Shown in pieces: positions 37,295 to 44,355 of a stretch of DNA of 64,000 nt (the stretch's first letter is position 1; each line of letters opens with the position of its first letter). Under the pieces are notes generated by a model. The model was not told the DNA's origin and did not search any database. It saw only the letters and a list, made by a program, of their open reading frames with translations. The stretch comes from Idiomarina sp. GTDB lineage: Bacteria; Pseudomonadota; Gammaproteobacteria; Enterobacterales; Alteromonadaceae. The stretch is taken from the NCBI GenBank assembly GCA_022565355.1, contig JAIUMU010000006.1, positions 1-64,000 on the forward strand, given 5' to 3'. The translations under genes were made by a program, and so were the position numbers.

Positions 37295-37436
37295 CATTCT
37301 TACCTTTCTCCTTCAAATATGAGCCAAGGTAACCTGAGATCAAGCTTATTATTACTATAAGAATGACTTGCCATAGCTCCATTCCAATTGAGCTATCAAT
37401 CATCTCTTGAATCTTTTGAAAATCATCAGGTTTCAT
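37239..37436 (-). pseudogene. Truncated integron-cassette membrane protein fused to IS sequence
   Basis: From an ATG at 37436 with an AAGGAA site, the frame reads MKPDDFQKIQEMIDSSIGMELWQVILIVIISLISGYLGSYLKEKGK, one membrane helix. Then it runs out of frame into the IS256 remnant and stops after 65 residues. The cassette's own 3' end and its attC are missing. The gene starts 15 nt after attC A. No family is recognised. Confidence 0.65.
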
Positions 37437-37450
37437 ACTGTTTCCTTGAA

Positions 37451-37510
37451 GACTAACGCCGCCATCAGCCGCGCGAGGAACGAGCGTCAGATTGAATGGC
37501 ATTGTTAGCC
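37451..37510 (-). repeat. Integron attC site A
   Basis: On the minus strand, GGCTAAC (R'', 37504-37510) and GTTAGTC (R', 37451-37457) bound a 60-nt imperfect palindrome with AATGCC and GGCGGC as inner boxes. The inner GACGCTCGTTCCTCGCGC is nearly the same as in site D. The upstream cassette gene ends inside the site with the residues NNAIQSDARSSRG, a frequent read-through ending of integron cassette proteins. Confidence 0.88.
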
Positions 37511-38088
37511 TCTCTCGCTAGCTCACTTTTACCACCAATAATGAAGAGCCCTAAAAGCTCATGTTTACCGATACCCTTATTGCTCTCACCAAGATCTGCT
37601 CGCATTTCACGAAATAGAGAATCTATTAGGAGCAAGCCTGACTTTGGCTCTGCTGGATTGTTATCTCCCGAGTAAGCAGACCTCCATACTCCATAGGCTT
37701 TAACAACTCCAGGACCGCCATATACCGTCACTCTCGATGTAAAGCGGAAGAAAAAGTCCTGTATATCTTTAGGGAGACCGTCATCTCCGTCTTTTCCGGA
37801 CTTTGTGTTCCTCATTGTCTCCACAACAACATCCATAAACTCATTGTATATTTCTGCCTTCTTCTCTCGGTGCGCCTCAAATGCAACCCTTTCCCTAGCT
37901 TTGCGCGCATTATAGGAAGCTATTGAGACCGAAGATATTACAGTGGCTGCACTGGCTATTATTGCTGCGCCAACTGTGGAATCGACATCCTGGAAGGCGG
38001 CAGCCAGCCAAACCACAACCAAGTAGCCTGCATACCCAAATAGACCAAGAGTGAGGAACCCAAAAATAACTGATAACACTTTCTTCAA
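37465..38088 (-). CDS. Hypothetical membrane protein in an integron cassette
   Basis: This 207-residue protein starts at TTG behind GGAGGAG. Two N-terminal membrane helices (VLSVIFGFLTLGLFGYAGYLVVVWLAAAF and TVGAAIIASAATVISSVSIASYNARKARERV) are followed by a soluble domain with EKKAEIYNEFMDVVVETMRN and LLLIDSLFREMRADLG. The last residues, and the stop, come from the attC site. I do not know a function. Similar two-helix plus helical-domain proteins are common among chromosomal cassettes. It is bounded by attC B upstream and attC A downstream. Confidence 0.75.
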   Translation of the reverse strand: MKKVLSVIFGFLTLGLFGYAGYLVVVWLAAAFQDVDSTVGAAIIASAATVISSVSIASYNARKARERVAFEAHREKKAEIYNEFMDVVVETMRNTKSGKDGDDGLPKDIQDFFFRFTSRVTVYGGPGVVKAYGVWRSAYSGDNNPAEPKSGLLLIDSLFREMRADLGESNKGIGKHELLGLFIIGGKSELAREANNAIQSDARSSRG

Positions 38089-38102
38089 TGTAACTCCTCC
38101 AT

Positions 38103-38202
38103 GGCTAGCGCCCCAAGCAGGGGCAATAGCACGTAGGTTAAAGTACGGAACGAAGTCGCGGGAGCTTACGTGTTATTGTCCCGCTGACTTGGTTTGTTAG
38201 GC
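38103..38202 (-). repeat. Integron attC site B with an aberrant R' box
   Basis: On the minus strand GCCTAAC (38196-38202) is a perfect R'' box. The matching R' is GCTAGCC (38103-38109) instead of GTTAGGC. The 100-nt site folds into a long stem: CCAAG with CTTGG, GGGACAATA with TATTGCCCC, and CACGTA with TACGTG. The mutated crossover triplet (GCT for GTT) may make this site slow or inactive. Confidence 0.78.
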
Positions 38203-38203
38203 G

Positions 38204-38365
38204 CTACTCTTTGCCAGGAGGTATTGGGTTATTGGCAGGACTGTCGCCACCACTTAAAGGAGTGTATCCGCCGGATGCTGGAGGCCTATTCGGTGTTTCT
38301 GTTGGTTGATAACCTTTTTTGACAGGCTGATAACCGTTGTTTTGAGTTCTCTTGTTGTCTGACAT
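38204..38365 (-). CDS. 53-residue YQP-repeat protein, second gene of a two-gene cassette
   Basis: ATG at 38365 to TAG at 38204 encodes a protein too short for ordinary gene-calling limits. It begins MSDNKRTQNNGYQPVKKGYQ and continues with PTETPNRPPASGG, YTPLSGGDSPANN and PIPPGKE. It is rich in proline, glycine and the repeated GYQP motif, with no membrane segment, so it is likely disordered. It starts 2 nt after the stop of the upstream membrane protein, with a GGGAG ribosome site, which shows coupling. The stop lies 2 nt from attC B. Conserved pairing with the membrane protein is from memory of similar loci, not from a search. Confidence 0.75.
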   Translation of the reverse strand: MSDNKRTQNNGYQPVKKGYQPTETPNRPPASGGYTPLSGGDSPANNPIPPGKE

Positions 38366-38367
38366 AG

Positions 38368-38952
38368 TTAACTTAACTCCCTTAATTCTATGTGTGAAAT
38401 TTCACTGTTTAAAATGATAACGCCTTTAGTTTGGTTCTTCTTTCTAAGAAATGCACCATCTTCATCCAGTAGCCAAGTTTCTTCTAAGTATATTTGCTCA
38501 GGTGATGGAGCACTTGATGTAAACGATTTATTTGAATATAGACCACCAATAATACTGCCATCCTTAAGAGTTACTTTAACCCAGTATGGTTCACGTTTTT
38601 CGAAAACCCAATCCCATGGCTTTGATGTCGGATGTGGAGCATTCTTCTGGAAAAAATTTCTTGTTCTTACGAATTTCCATATGATTACCCATATAACAGG
38701 GAATAAGAACAGCACACTGAAATAGAATAAAAACGTGTAACCGATAGAAGTTACACCACTTTTTATAAAAAAGTAGATCGGAACAGAAAGAATTGAGTAA
38801 TTTATGCAGCTATAAGCAATCGCGTCGATCAACATTGCTGATGCTGGGCGAACTGTCCCCGGAAAAATTAACTGATAAGCTTTTATACTGAGAAACCCAG
38901 GTATTACGAATGCAATGAACAGTATTAGTTTGTCAGCTTCCCAGATGCTCAA
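38368..38952 (-). CDS. DUF6338-like membrane protein in an integron cassette
   Basis: This 194-residue protein starts at a TTG 5 nt after AGGAGG; a longer frame to 39039 would run through attC C and is rejected. It has an N-terminal helix (LILFIAFVIPGFLSIKAY), further helices near 40-110 (IDAIAYSCINYSILSVPIYFF, YTFLFYFSVLFLFPVIWVIIW), then a soluble domain. The soluble part has PYWVKVTLKDGSIIGGLYSNKSFTSSAPSPEQIYLEETWLLDEDGAF and GVIILNSEISHIEL, which resembles DUF6338. The ligand and role are unknown. It is followed directly by the 53-residue partner. Confidence 0.78.
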   Translation of the reverse strand: MSIWEADKLILFIAFVIPGFLSIKAYQLIFPGTVRPASAMLIDAIAYSCINYSILSVPIYFFIKSGVTSIGYTFLFYFSVLFLFPVIWVIIWKFVRTRNFFQKNAPHPTSKPWDWVFEKREPYWVKVTLKDGSIIGGLYSNKSFTSSAPSPEQIYLEETWLLDEDGAFLRKKNQTKGVIILNSEISHIELRELS

Positions 38953-38966
38953 AATATCCTCCTTGC

Positions 38967-39047
38967 GCCTAACGCCCGCTGTAACAGGCGCATTTGTAGT
39001 GAGCAGCGCGAACGGAAAATACGTGCTTGTTAACGGCATTGTTAGCG
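38967..39047 (-). repeat. Integron attC site C
   Basis: CGCTAAC (R'', 39041-39047) and GTTAGGC (R', 38967-38973) on the minus strand bound an 81-nt imperfect palindrome. The 422-residue cassette gene stops 1 nt before it, and the ribosome site of the next cassette gene lies 5 nt after it. Confidence 0.85.
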
Positions 39048-39048
39048 C

Positions 39049-40317
39049 CTAAACGGTCCATATCTTTCCTTCGAACAGAAACTTATTAATCTCAGGTGGG
39101 TTTGCCCTGACACTGGGGTGGTTGGCAAGTACCAATCTGATAGTACGAACTGCTGCATATGCATCCATGACCAATGACCGTTGTTCATGAAAGTATTTTT
39201 GATCGAATTCATCCTCTCGTACCGAGTGAGCCGGCTTCTGCCGGAGTTTGCGAACTTTTCTAAATGATGCCAGCATTTGTTCCAGCGGCTCTGGTTCTTG
39301 TGTCCGAAAATAGTAATTTACCCATTCGTCAAGTAGAACGATTGTACCTTTCCTTCTTACCTCCACCTTGCCGTCAGGTCTTTCATGATCTTCTTCTAGT
39401 TCCAACTCAGGAGTAAAGAATTTATTATTCAAGTTGTCCGACATTAATTGATCTAAAAGAAGAATAAAGGCATTAAACTCAGCTAGCGTCGGGCGCAGAA
39501 GGAAGCCAAAGTTTCTTGGATAATCGTGCTGGTAAGTGTTTCTAAAAAGTGGTGGCTTTCCCATTAACGCAGCCATCTCATTGATAACGAGCATTTCTTG
39601 ATTGAAAGCCTCGAAGATTGATATCCTTGTACCCCAATGCCCCATGCTATTCCTAAGATAATCCGGGTGGAGTTGGAAATCGCCTGACAACTCTTTAGAT
39701 TTCCATATTTTCTGATGTTCTGGGCTGAGATCAGAAAGGTAGCGTAGGAAAACAGCAACCGCTCTATTAAGATCTTTGTCATGAGCAAAGCCGAATGTTT
39801 GAAGTAGCACCTGGTCATGCTCAGCCATTAACTCTGATTCAAAGTATTCATCGGTTACTGAAATTTGGCCGTTGATGAAATCTGTTTGGTAGTAATATCT
39901 CGGGTCATTTCGATAATGCTCAAGAACAGACAATTCAAAAACACGGAAATCCAACTGCCCACCACCAAGAGCTAATTGCTCCGTATATGGTTCATCTCCG
40001 TAATCTTTCTCTTCTTTGATATTGGCGAGCGTCTCCTTTGTAGGGTACAAACAGAAGTGCTCACTAAATCCCAGAGTACCGAGAAACTCTATTTGTTGTT
40101 CTGCTGTTGTTTCTGAAAATGCTTTTATATGAGGGTTTGGATGGATATTCCCGAATACGACATCAATTTCTCGATCTGAGATGAGTTCACGAATAAGTTC
40201 CTTTGCCACGTCATTATCAATATTGAAGGCCTCTTTCAACGCATAAACGGGATATCCATTGAAATCACCTGATTCCAGATACTGTTTTGTTACTGCCTTT
40301 ATAACAGCTTGCCTCAC
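39049..40317 (-). CDS. Hypothetical cassette protein with N-terminal winged-helix-like and C-terminal HEPN-like regions
   Basis: This 422-residue protein starts at GTG with an AGAGG site. The N-terminus (residues 1-60, LKEAFNIDNDVAKELIRELISDREIDVVFG) resembles a winged helix. Residues 320-400 contain KGTIVLLDEWVNYYF, then KVRKLRQKPAHSVRED with R359-X4-H364, the spacing of the HEPN RNase motif, and flanking helices (LVMDAYAAVRTIRLVLANH). HEPN domains often act as toxin RNases in abortive infection. No database family is recalled with confidence. It sits alone in its cassette between attC D and attC C. Confidence 0.65.
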   Translation of the reverse strand: MRQAVIKAVTKQYLESGDFNGYPVYALKEAFNIDNDVAKELIRELISDREIDVVFGNIHPNPHIKAFSETTAEQQIEFLGTLGFSEHFCLYPTKETLANIKEEKDYGDEPYTEQLALGGGQLDFRVFELSVLEHYRNDPRYYYQTDFINGQISVTDEYFESELMAEHDQVLLQTFGFAHDKDLNRAVAVFLRYLSDLSPEHQKIWKSKELSGDFQLHPDYLRNSMGHWGTRISIFEAFNQEMLVINEMAALMGKPPLFRNTYQHDYPRNFGFLLRPTLAEFNAFILLLDQLMSDNLNNKFFTPELELEEDHERPDGKVEVRRKGTIVLLDEWVNYYFRTQEPEPLEQMLASFRKVRKLRQKPAHSVREDEFDQKYFHEQRSLVMDAYAAVRTIRLVLANHPSVRANPPEINKFLFEGKIWTV

Positions 40318-40334
40318 GTATTCAACCTCTTATG

Positions 40335-40409
40335 CGCTAACGCCAAGCACAGCGGCGCGAGGGACGAGCGTCCGGCGCCGTGGGCGCGAACTGCTGCGCA
40401 TGGTTATGC
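40335..40409 (-). repeat. Integron attC site D
   Basis: GCATAAC (R'', 40403-40409) and GTTAGCG (R', 40335-40341) on the minus strand bound a 75-nt imperfect palindrome. The central GACGCTCGTCCCTCGCGC is shared with site A with one difference. The stop codon of the upstream abortive-infection gene lies within R''. Confidence 0.82.
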
Positions 40410-41249
40410 ATTGTCGAACCTCTTGATGCAGTCCTGAACGTATCGAAATATTGTATATACGGCATTTAGTGCTACTGTTGCTTCCGGTTCATCCAAGAGC
40501 TCATTTGCATGTGCTAAGCTTGCCCGATTACGAATAGTGGACAATGCATCGATTGAAGCCGCGAAGGATTGAAGTATTTTTGTGACATCTGACGCTCTCG
40601 GCCCATCAGGGGTGAGAGCGGAATGAGATTGGCGCAGCACCTTAAATACTCTCGATAAAGAAGCATCATTCTCTACTGGTATTGAAGCGTTGTCACAAAG
40701 TTCGAGCAGGTAGCCGTGTAGTGCTGTATGCGCTCGATCTATTGCGCTTGAAGCATCAGAATGACCAACTAATGCTTTTGCATCAGCCAGCGCTCTAGAA
40801 ACGGTAGACTCTGCTGTTCCAATCACAGGGTCGGGTGGTGAGATGTGCTCATCAGTAGCCACCAGCTGATTTTCGATAACTCTATACGGTACCGAGTGTT
40901 TCTCAAGAATATTGTTGACATATTGGTGTCCGGGAACAGCTACTTCCCAATTTTCTAGCGCCTCACATGCATCACAGAAAGCGGCGATGAATCCGGGTGC
41001 GTCGGATGCAGCTCTGTCTGCATGATATTCCAGATCTGACTCGGCCCACGATAAATTGGAGCTTTTGGCGTACTGGTCACCGCTCGCAATAGCGAAGAAC
41101 TCCTTGAATTTTTCGATAATCTGTTGGCGCCCAATAGTGCTAGATGAGGCCTTTCGAGCAAGACTAATAAAGTCTTGAACTACTCCCCCAGTTAGCGGCG
41201 TCGTCCCCCCCATGGGGAACCGTAACTCTACTGGCATTTCAATTGGCAC
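40404..41249 (-). CDS. Abortive-infection family protein (Abi_C/HEPN-like) in an integron cassette
   Basis: This 281-residue protein starts at GTG behind GGATGAG. The C-terminal 130 residues (ESTVSRALADAKALVG..., AIDRAHTALHGYLLELCD, TIRNRASLAHANELLDEPEATVALNAVYTIFRYV) match the Abi C-terminal domain pattern. The motif R240-X6-H247 is HEPN-like. Such proteins are thought to kill or arrest infected cells by RNA cleavage. The N-terminal half shows no known motif. It is the first cassette from the putative array start, with the boundary GTTATGC 22 nt upstream of the gene. Phage defence is likely but not proven. Confidence 0.78.
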   Translation of the reverse strand: MPIEMPVELRFPMGGTTPLTGGVVQDFISLARKASSSTIGRQQIIEKFKEFFAIASGDQYAKSSNLSWAESDLEYHADRAASDAPGFIAAFCDACEALENWEVAVPGHQYVNNILEKHSVPYRVIENQLVATDEHISPPDPVIGTAESTVSRALADAKALVGHSDASSAIDRAHTALHGYLLELCDNASIPVENDASLSRVFKVLRQSHSALTPDGPRASDVTKILQSFAASIDALSTIRNRASLAHANELLDEPEATVALNAVYTIFRYVQDCIKRFDNA

Positions 41250-41271
41250 GGTAGCTCATCCTTTGGGTAAT

Positions 41272-41278
41272 GCATAAC
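41272..41278 (-). repeat. Cassette boundary (R'-type core site, possible attI or attC end)
   Basis: GTTATGC on the minus strand matches the core-site consensus and marks the 5' border of the abortive-infection cassette. No integron integrase gene lies beyond it, and I cannot identify a paired R'' box with confidence. Confidence 0.5.
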
Positions 41279-41763
41279 ATTGTATTACTAAGCACGCCTC
41301 ATATCCTCGATACACGTGTGTGCGCGATATCAAACAAAGCGTGCATGCTCGTTAATGTTTTTAGGAACCGTTCGAGGCTGCATCCTATCGTCTTCTTTGG
41401 TTTGTTAACGTGCACAAAAGTTTATGAAGCACAGTCAAATTCGAGCACAAAATTGATATGGATGGGCGAAAAATGAGAGAGGCTCTTCCTTGAGGAAACA
41501 TCGTGAGCGGCTTCATATGCGATTGCTGTGCAATTGCTTCGCTTGCCATTACTCCTTTGGCGCGCGCTTTACTTTAATTAAGTTACTTTATCTTTTTAAT
41601 TTGAGCAAGCGTCTGTTCGTCAACAATCTTGAGCGTGTTCTCTGAAGCTATTAAACGGTCGTTTTCTAAACACCTAGAATACATACCAATTATTCCCAAT
41701 ATCCGTATTGTTTTATGTCCAAAAATCACGTACAACAAACTATGACTAGAAAAGGTGCGTTTT
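41279..41763. other. Non-coding stretch between cassette array and resolvase
   Basis: This interval of 485 bp has no gene I can support. A 62-codon minus-strand frame at 41583-41771 lacks family features and overlaps the resolvase start. The region may hold the resolvase recombination site or the remains of an attI and integrase promoter, but no dimeric repeats typical of a res site are obvious by eye. Confidence 0.4.
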
Positions 41764-42327
41764 ATGCTCATAGGTTATGCGCGTGTTAGTACTCAAGAAC
41801 AAAGTGTCGATATGCAAGTCGATGCGCTTCGAGCTGCTGGGTGCGAACAGGTATTTCAAGAGAAGATTACGGGGAAGTTTCGTGAACGACCTGAATTGTC
41901 GCAGTGTCTGCGTATGCTCCGTAAAGGTGATGTGCTAATCGTCTGGAAATTGGACCGGCTAGCTCGTTCACTGAAGAACCTTGTCGAGATTGTTCAGGAC
42001 CTTCATGATAGAGATATCGGATTTAAATCACTTACTGAATCAATAGATACAACTAGCTCGGGTGGCCGTCTTGTATTTCATATATTTGGCGCGCTTGCAG
42101 AGTTCGAGCATGATCTTATTCGAGAGCGCACCAAGGCCGGATTACAAGCAGCAAGAGCAAGAGGCAGAAAAGGTGGACGCAAACCATCAATGACCGATGC
42201 AGATATCCGAAAAGCTGCGGCTATGCTGTCCGACCCGCAAATAACAAAAACAGAGGTGGCAGCGCACTTTGGTGTTACTCGCACAACTCTGAATGCCTCT
42301 CTACAGAGAATTGGATCATCTTCCTAA
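41764..42327 (+). CDS. Serine recombinase (resolvase/invertase family)
   Basis: This 187-residue protein starts MLIGYARVSTQEQSVDMQVDALRAAG, with the catalytic serine in YARVST (Ser9). The catalytic domain continues with VLIVWKLDRLARSLKNL, GGRLVFHIFGALAEFEHDLIRERTKAGL. A C-terminal helix-turn-helix (KTEVAAHFGVTRTTLNASLQRIG) completes a Tn3-type resolvase. The ATG at 41764 has an AAAAGG site. It resolves cointegrates or inverts DNA. No transposase accompanies it, so it is probably a passenger or a remnant of a transposon. It lies 42 bp before hsdM. Confidence 0.93.
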   Translation: MLIGYARVSTQEQSVDMQVDALRAAGCEQVFQEKITGKFRERPELSQCLRMLRKGDVLIVWKLDRLARSLKNLVEIVQDLHDRDIGFKSLTESIDTTSSGGRLVFHIFGALAEFEHDLIRERTKAGLQAARARGRKGGRKPSMTDADIRKAAAMLSDPQITKTEVAAHFGVTRTTLNASLQRIGSSS

Positions 42328-42369
42328 CTGACAGGAAGCGTAGAAGAAATACATAATTGGAGCCCATGG

Positions 42370-44355
42370 ATGACAAACGATAAAACGAACCACTCCCAAA
42401 CCGCAGCCTTCATCTGGTCGGTAGCTGACCTCTTACGCGGTGATTTCAAACAAAGTCAGTATGGCCGAGTGATTCTACCTTTCACTCTTTTAAGGCGCTT
42501 AGAATGTGTTCTAGAGCCCAATAAAGCTCAGGTACTAGCCGCAGCCAAAGAGCATCAAACAAAGCCTGATGCGGTTCGTGAAAAATTGTTACTTCGTGCT
42601 GCTGACCTCCAGTTCTTCAATGCGTCACCTTTAAGCTTGGCAGCATTGTCTGACACCCAAACTGCTGATGATTTAATGAGTTATGTGCAGTCATTTAGTC
42701 AGGATGCGCGAGAAATATTTGAGCACTTTCATTTTGAAGATTTCGTGCAACAGCTAAGCGCAAATAACTTGCTCTATCAGCTGGTACAGCGCTTCGCGAG
42801 CATCGATTTAAGCCCGAGCTCCATCAGTAACTTTGGTATGGGTCTTATCTTTGAAGAGCTCATTCGAAAGTTCGCTGAAAGCTCCAATGAAACGGCCGGT
42901 GAACACTTTACGCCGCGTGATATTGTGCACTTGACCACATCTCTGGTGTTGACTGGGCAAGAGAAAAGGCTAACGCCTAGCAGTATTGTCACTATCTATG
43001 ACCCCACGGCCGGAACTGGTGGATTCTTATCCGAAGGTGATGAGTACATTCAGCAAATCAGCGAAGGCGTGACGGTCTCATTGCATGGGCAAGAACTTAA
43101 CCCGGAATCTTTTGCCATTTGTAAGGCCGATATGCTGATTAAAGGGCAGGACGTCAGTAACGTCAAGCTAGGTAACACCTTGTCTGATGACCAATTGGCG
43201 TCGAACAAGTTCGATATTATGCTCTCCAATCCTCCTTTTGGTGTTGAATGGAAAAAGGTTCAGAAGCAAGTATCCGACGAACACAAGCACCGAGGATTTG
43301 ACGGTCGCTTTGGCCCAGGCCTACCGCGTGTATCCGATGGCTCGCTCTTATTCCTCCTGCACTTGGTTAGCAAAATGCGTGATGCCCGTGAAGGTGGGTC
43401 GCGTATTGGCATTATTTTGAATGGAAGCCCATTGTTTACTGGCAGTGCGGGTAGTGGTGAATCAGAAATTCGACGGTATCTCCTGCAAAACGACTTAGTT
43501 GAAGCCATTGTCGCGCTCCCCACCGATATGTTCTACAACACAGGTATCTCAACCTACATATGGGTGCTATCAAATAACAAGCCTGCGGCGCGCAAAGGCA
43601 AAGTGCAACTGATTGATGCTAGTGACCGAGCGACTAAGATGCGTAAATCACTGGGAAGTAAACGCCAGTTTGTTAGCGATATTGACCAAGATGACATTGT
43701 TCGCATGTATGGCGATTTCCAAGAATCAAAGAAAAGCAAAGTATTTCCGAACGAGGCATTTGGCTATCGTCGCATCACGGTTGAACGACCGCTTAGACTG
43801 AACTTTCAAGCAAGTAAAGAGCGAATTGCACGCATGCTGGACGAAAAAGCCATTCAGAAGCTGAGCCTGGGTGAGCAAGATAAGCTTATCGCGGCGTGTA
43901 ATGCGCTTGATGCAGATACGCTTTACAGCAACCGTAAGCAATTCCAAAAAGCTTTGAAAGCATCGTTTAGCGAACATCGGGTCACTCTAAGTGCCCCACA
44001 GCTTAAGGCGGTCATGAACGCACTCAGCGAGCGTGATTCAGAAGCTGATATCTGTGTAGACAGCAAAGGCAATCCAGAGCCAGATACAGGATTGCGTGAC
44101 TACGAAAACGTGCCGCTAATTGAATCCATTTATGAGTATTTTGAGCGCGAAGTGAAACCGCATGTACCCGATGCTTGGGTTGACGAATCCAAGCGCGATG
44201 AAAAGGATGGTGAGGTTGGTATTGTTGGCTTTGAAATTCCATTCAATCGACATTTCTATGAATTCATGCCACCAAGGCCACTGGAAGAGATTGACGCTGA
44301 TTTGCAACAATGCACCGACCGCATCAAACAGATGATTGAGGGGTTGTCGGCATGA
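42370..44355 (+). CDS. hsdM: Type I restriction-modification DNA methyltransferase (M subunit)
   Basis: This 661-residue protein has the N-terminal HsdM helical domain (FIWSVADLLRGDFKQSQYGRVILPFTLLRRLECVL). The AdoMet motif is DPTAGTGGFLSEGDEYI and the catalytic motif IV is NPPFGVEW. It methylates adenine at the target chosen by HsdS. The C-terminal 200 residues exceed the common 500-residue HsdM size, as in larger variants. The stop overlaps hsdS by ATGA. An upstream GGAG precedes the ATG. Confidence 0.95.
   Translation: MTNDKTNHSQTAAFIWSVADLLRGDFKQSQYGRVILPFTLLRRLECVLEPNKAQVLAAAKEHQTKPDAVREKLLLRAADLQFFNASPLSLAALSDTQTADDLMSYVQSFSQDAREIFEHFHFEDFVQQLSANNLLYQLVQRFASIDLSPSSISNFGMGLIFEELIRKFAESSNETAGEHFTPRDIVHLTTSLVLTGQEKRLTPSSIVTIYDPTAGTGGFLSEGDEYIQQISEGVTVSLHGQELNPESFAICKADMLIKGQDVSNVKLGNTLSDDQLASNKFDIMLSNPPFGVEWKKVQKQVSDEHKHRGFDGRFGPGLPRVSDGSLLFLLHLVSKMRDAREGGSRIGIILNGSPLFTGSAGSGESEIRRYLLQNDLVEAIVALPTDMFYNTGISTYIWVLSNNKPAARKGKVQLIDASDRATKMRKSLGSKRQFVSDIDQDDIVRMYGDFQESKKSKVFPNEAFGYRRITVERPLRLNFQASKERIARMLDEKAIQKLSLGEQDKLIAACNALDADTLYSNRKQFQKALKASFSEHRVTLSAPQLKAVMNALSERDSEADICVDSKGNPEPDTGLRDYENVPLIESIYEYFEREVKPHVPDAWVDESKRDEKDGEVGIVGFEIPFNRHFYEFMPPRPLEEIDADLQQCTDRIKQMIEGLSA

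Noticed and set aside
37437-37502. Longer start for the truncated cassette gene through attC A
   Set aside because: The extension would translate the attC itself; the ATG at 37436 has its own ribosome site directly after the attC.
38953-39039. N-terminal extension of the DUF6338-like gene
   Set aside because: These codons lie within or right after attC C; the TTG at 38952 has an ideal AGGAGG at 5 nt and gives a proper membrane start.
41583-41771. 62-codon minus-strand frame upstream of the resolvase
   Set aside because: No recognisable motif, no strong ribosome site, and it overlaps the resolvase start on the opposite strand.
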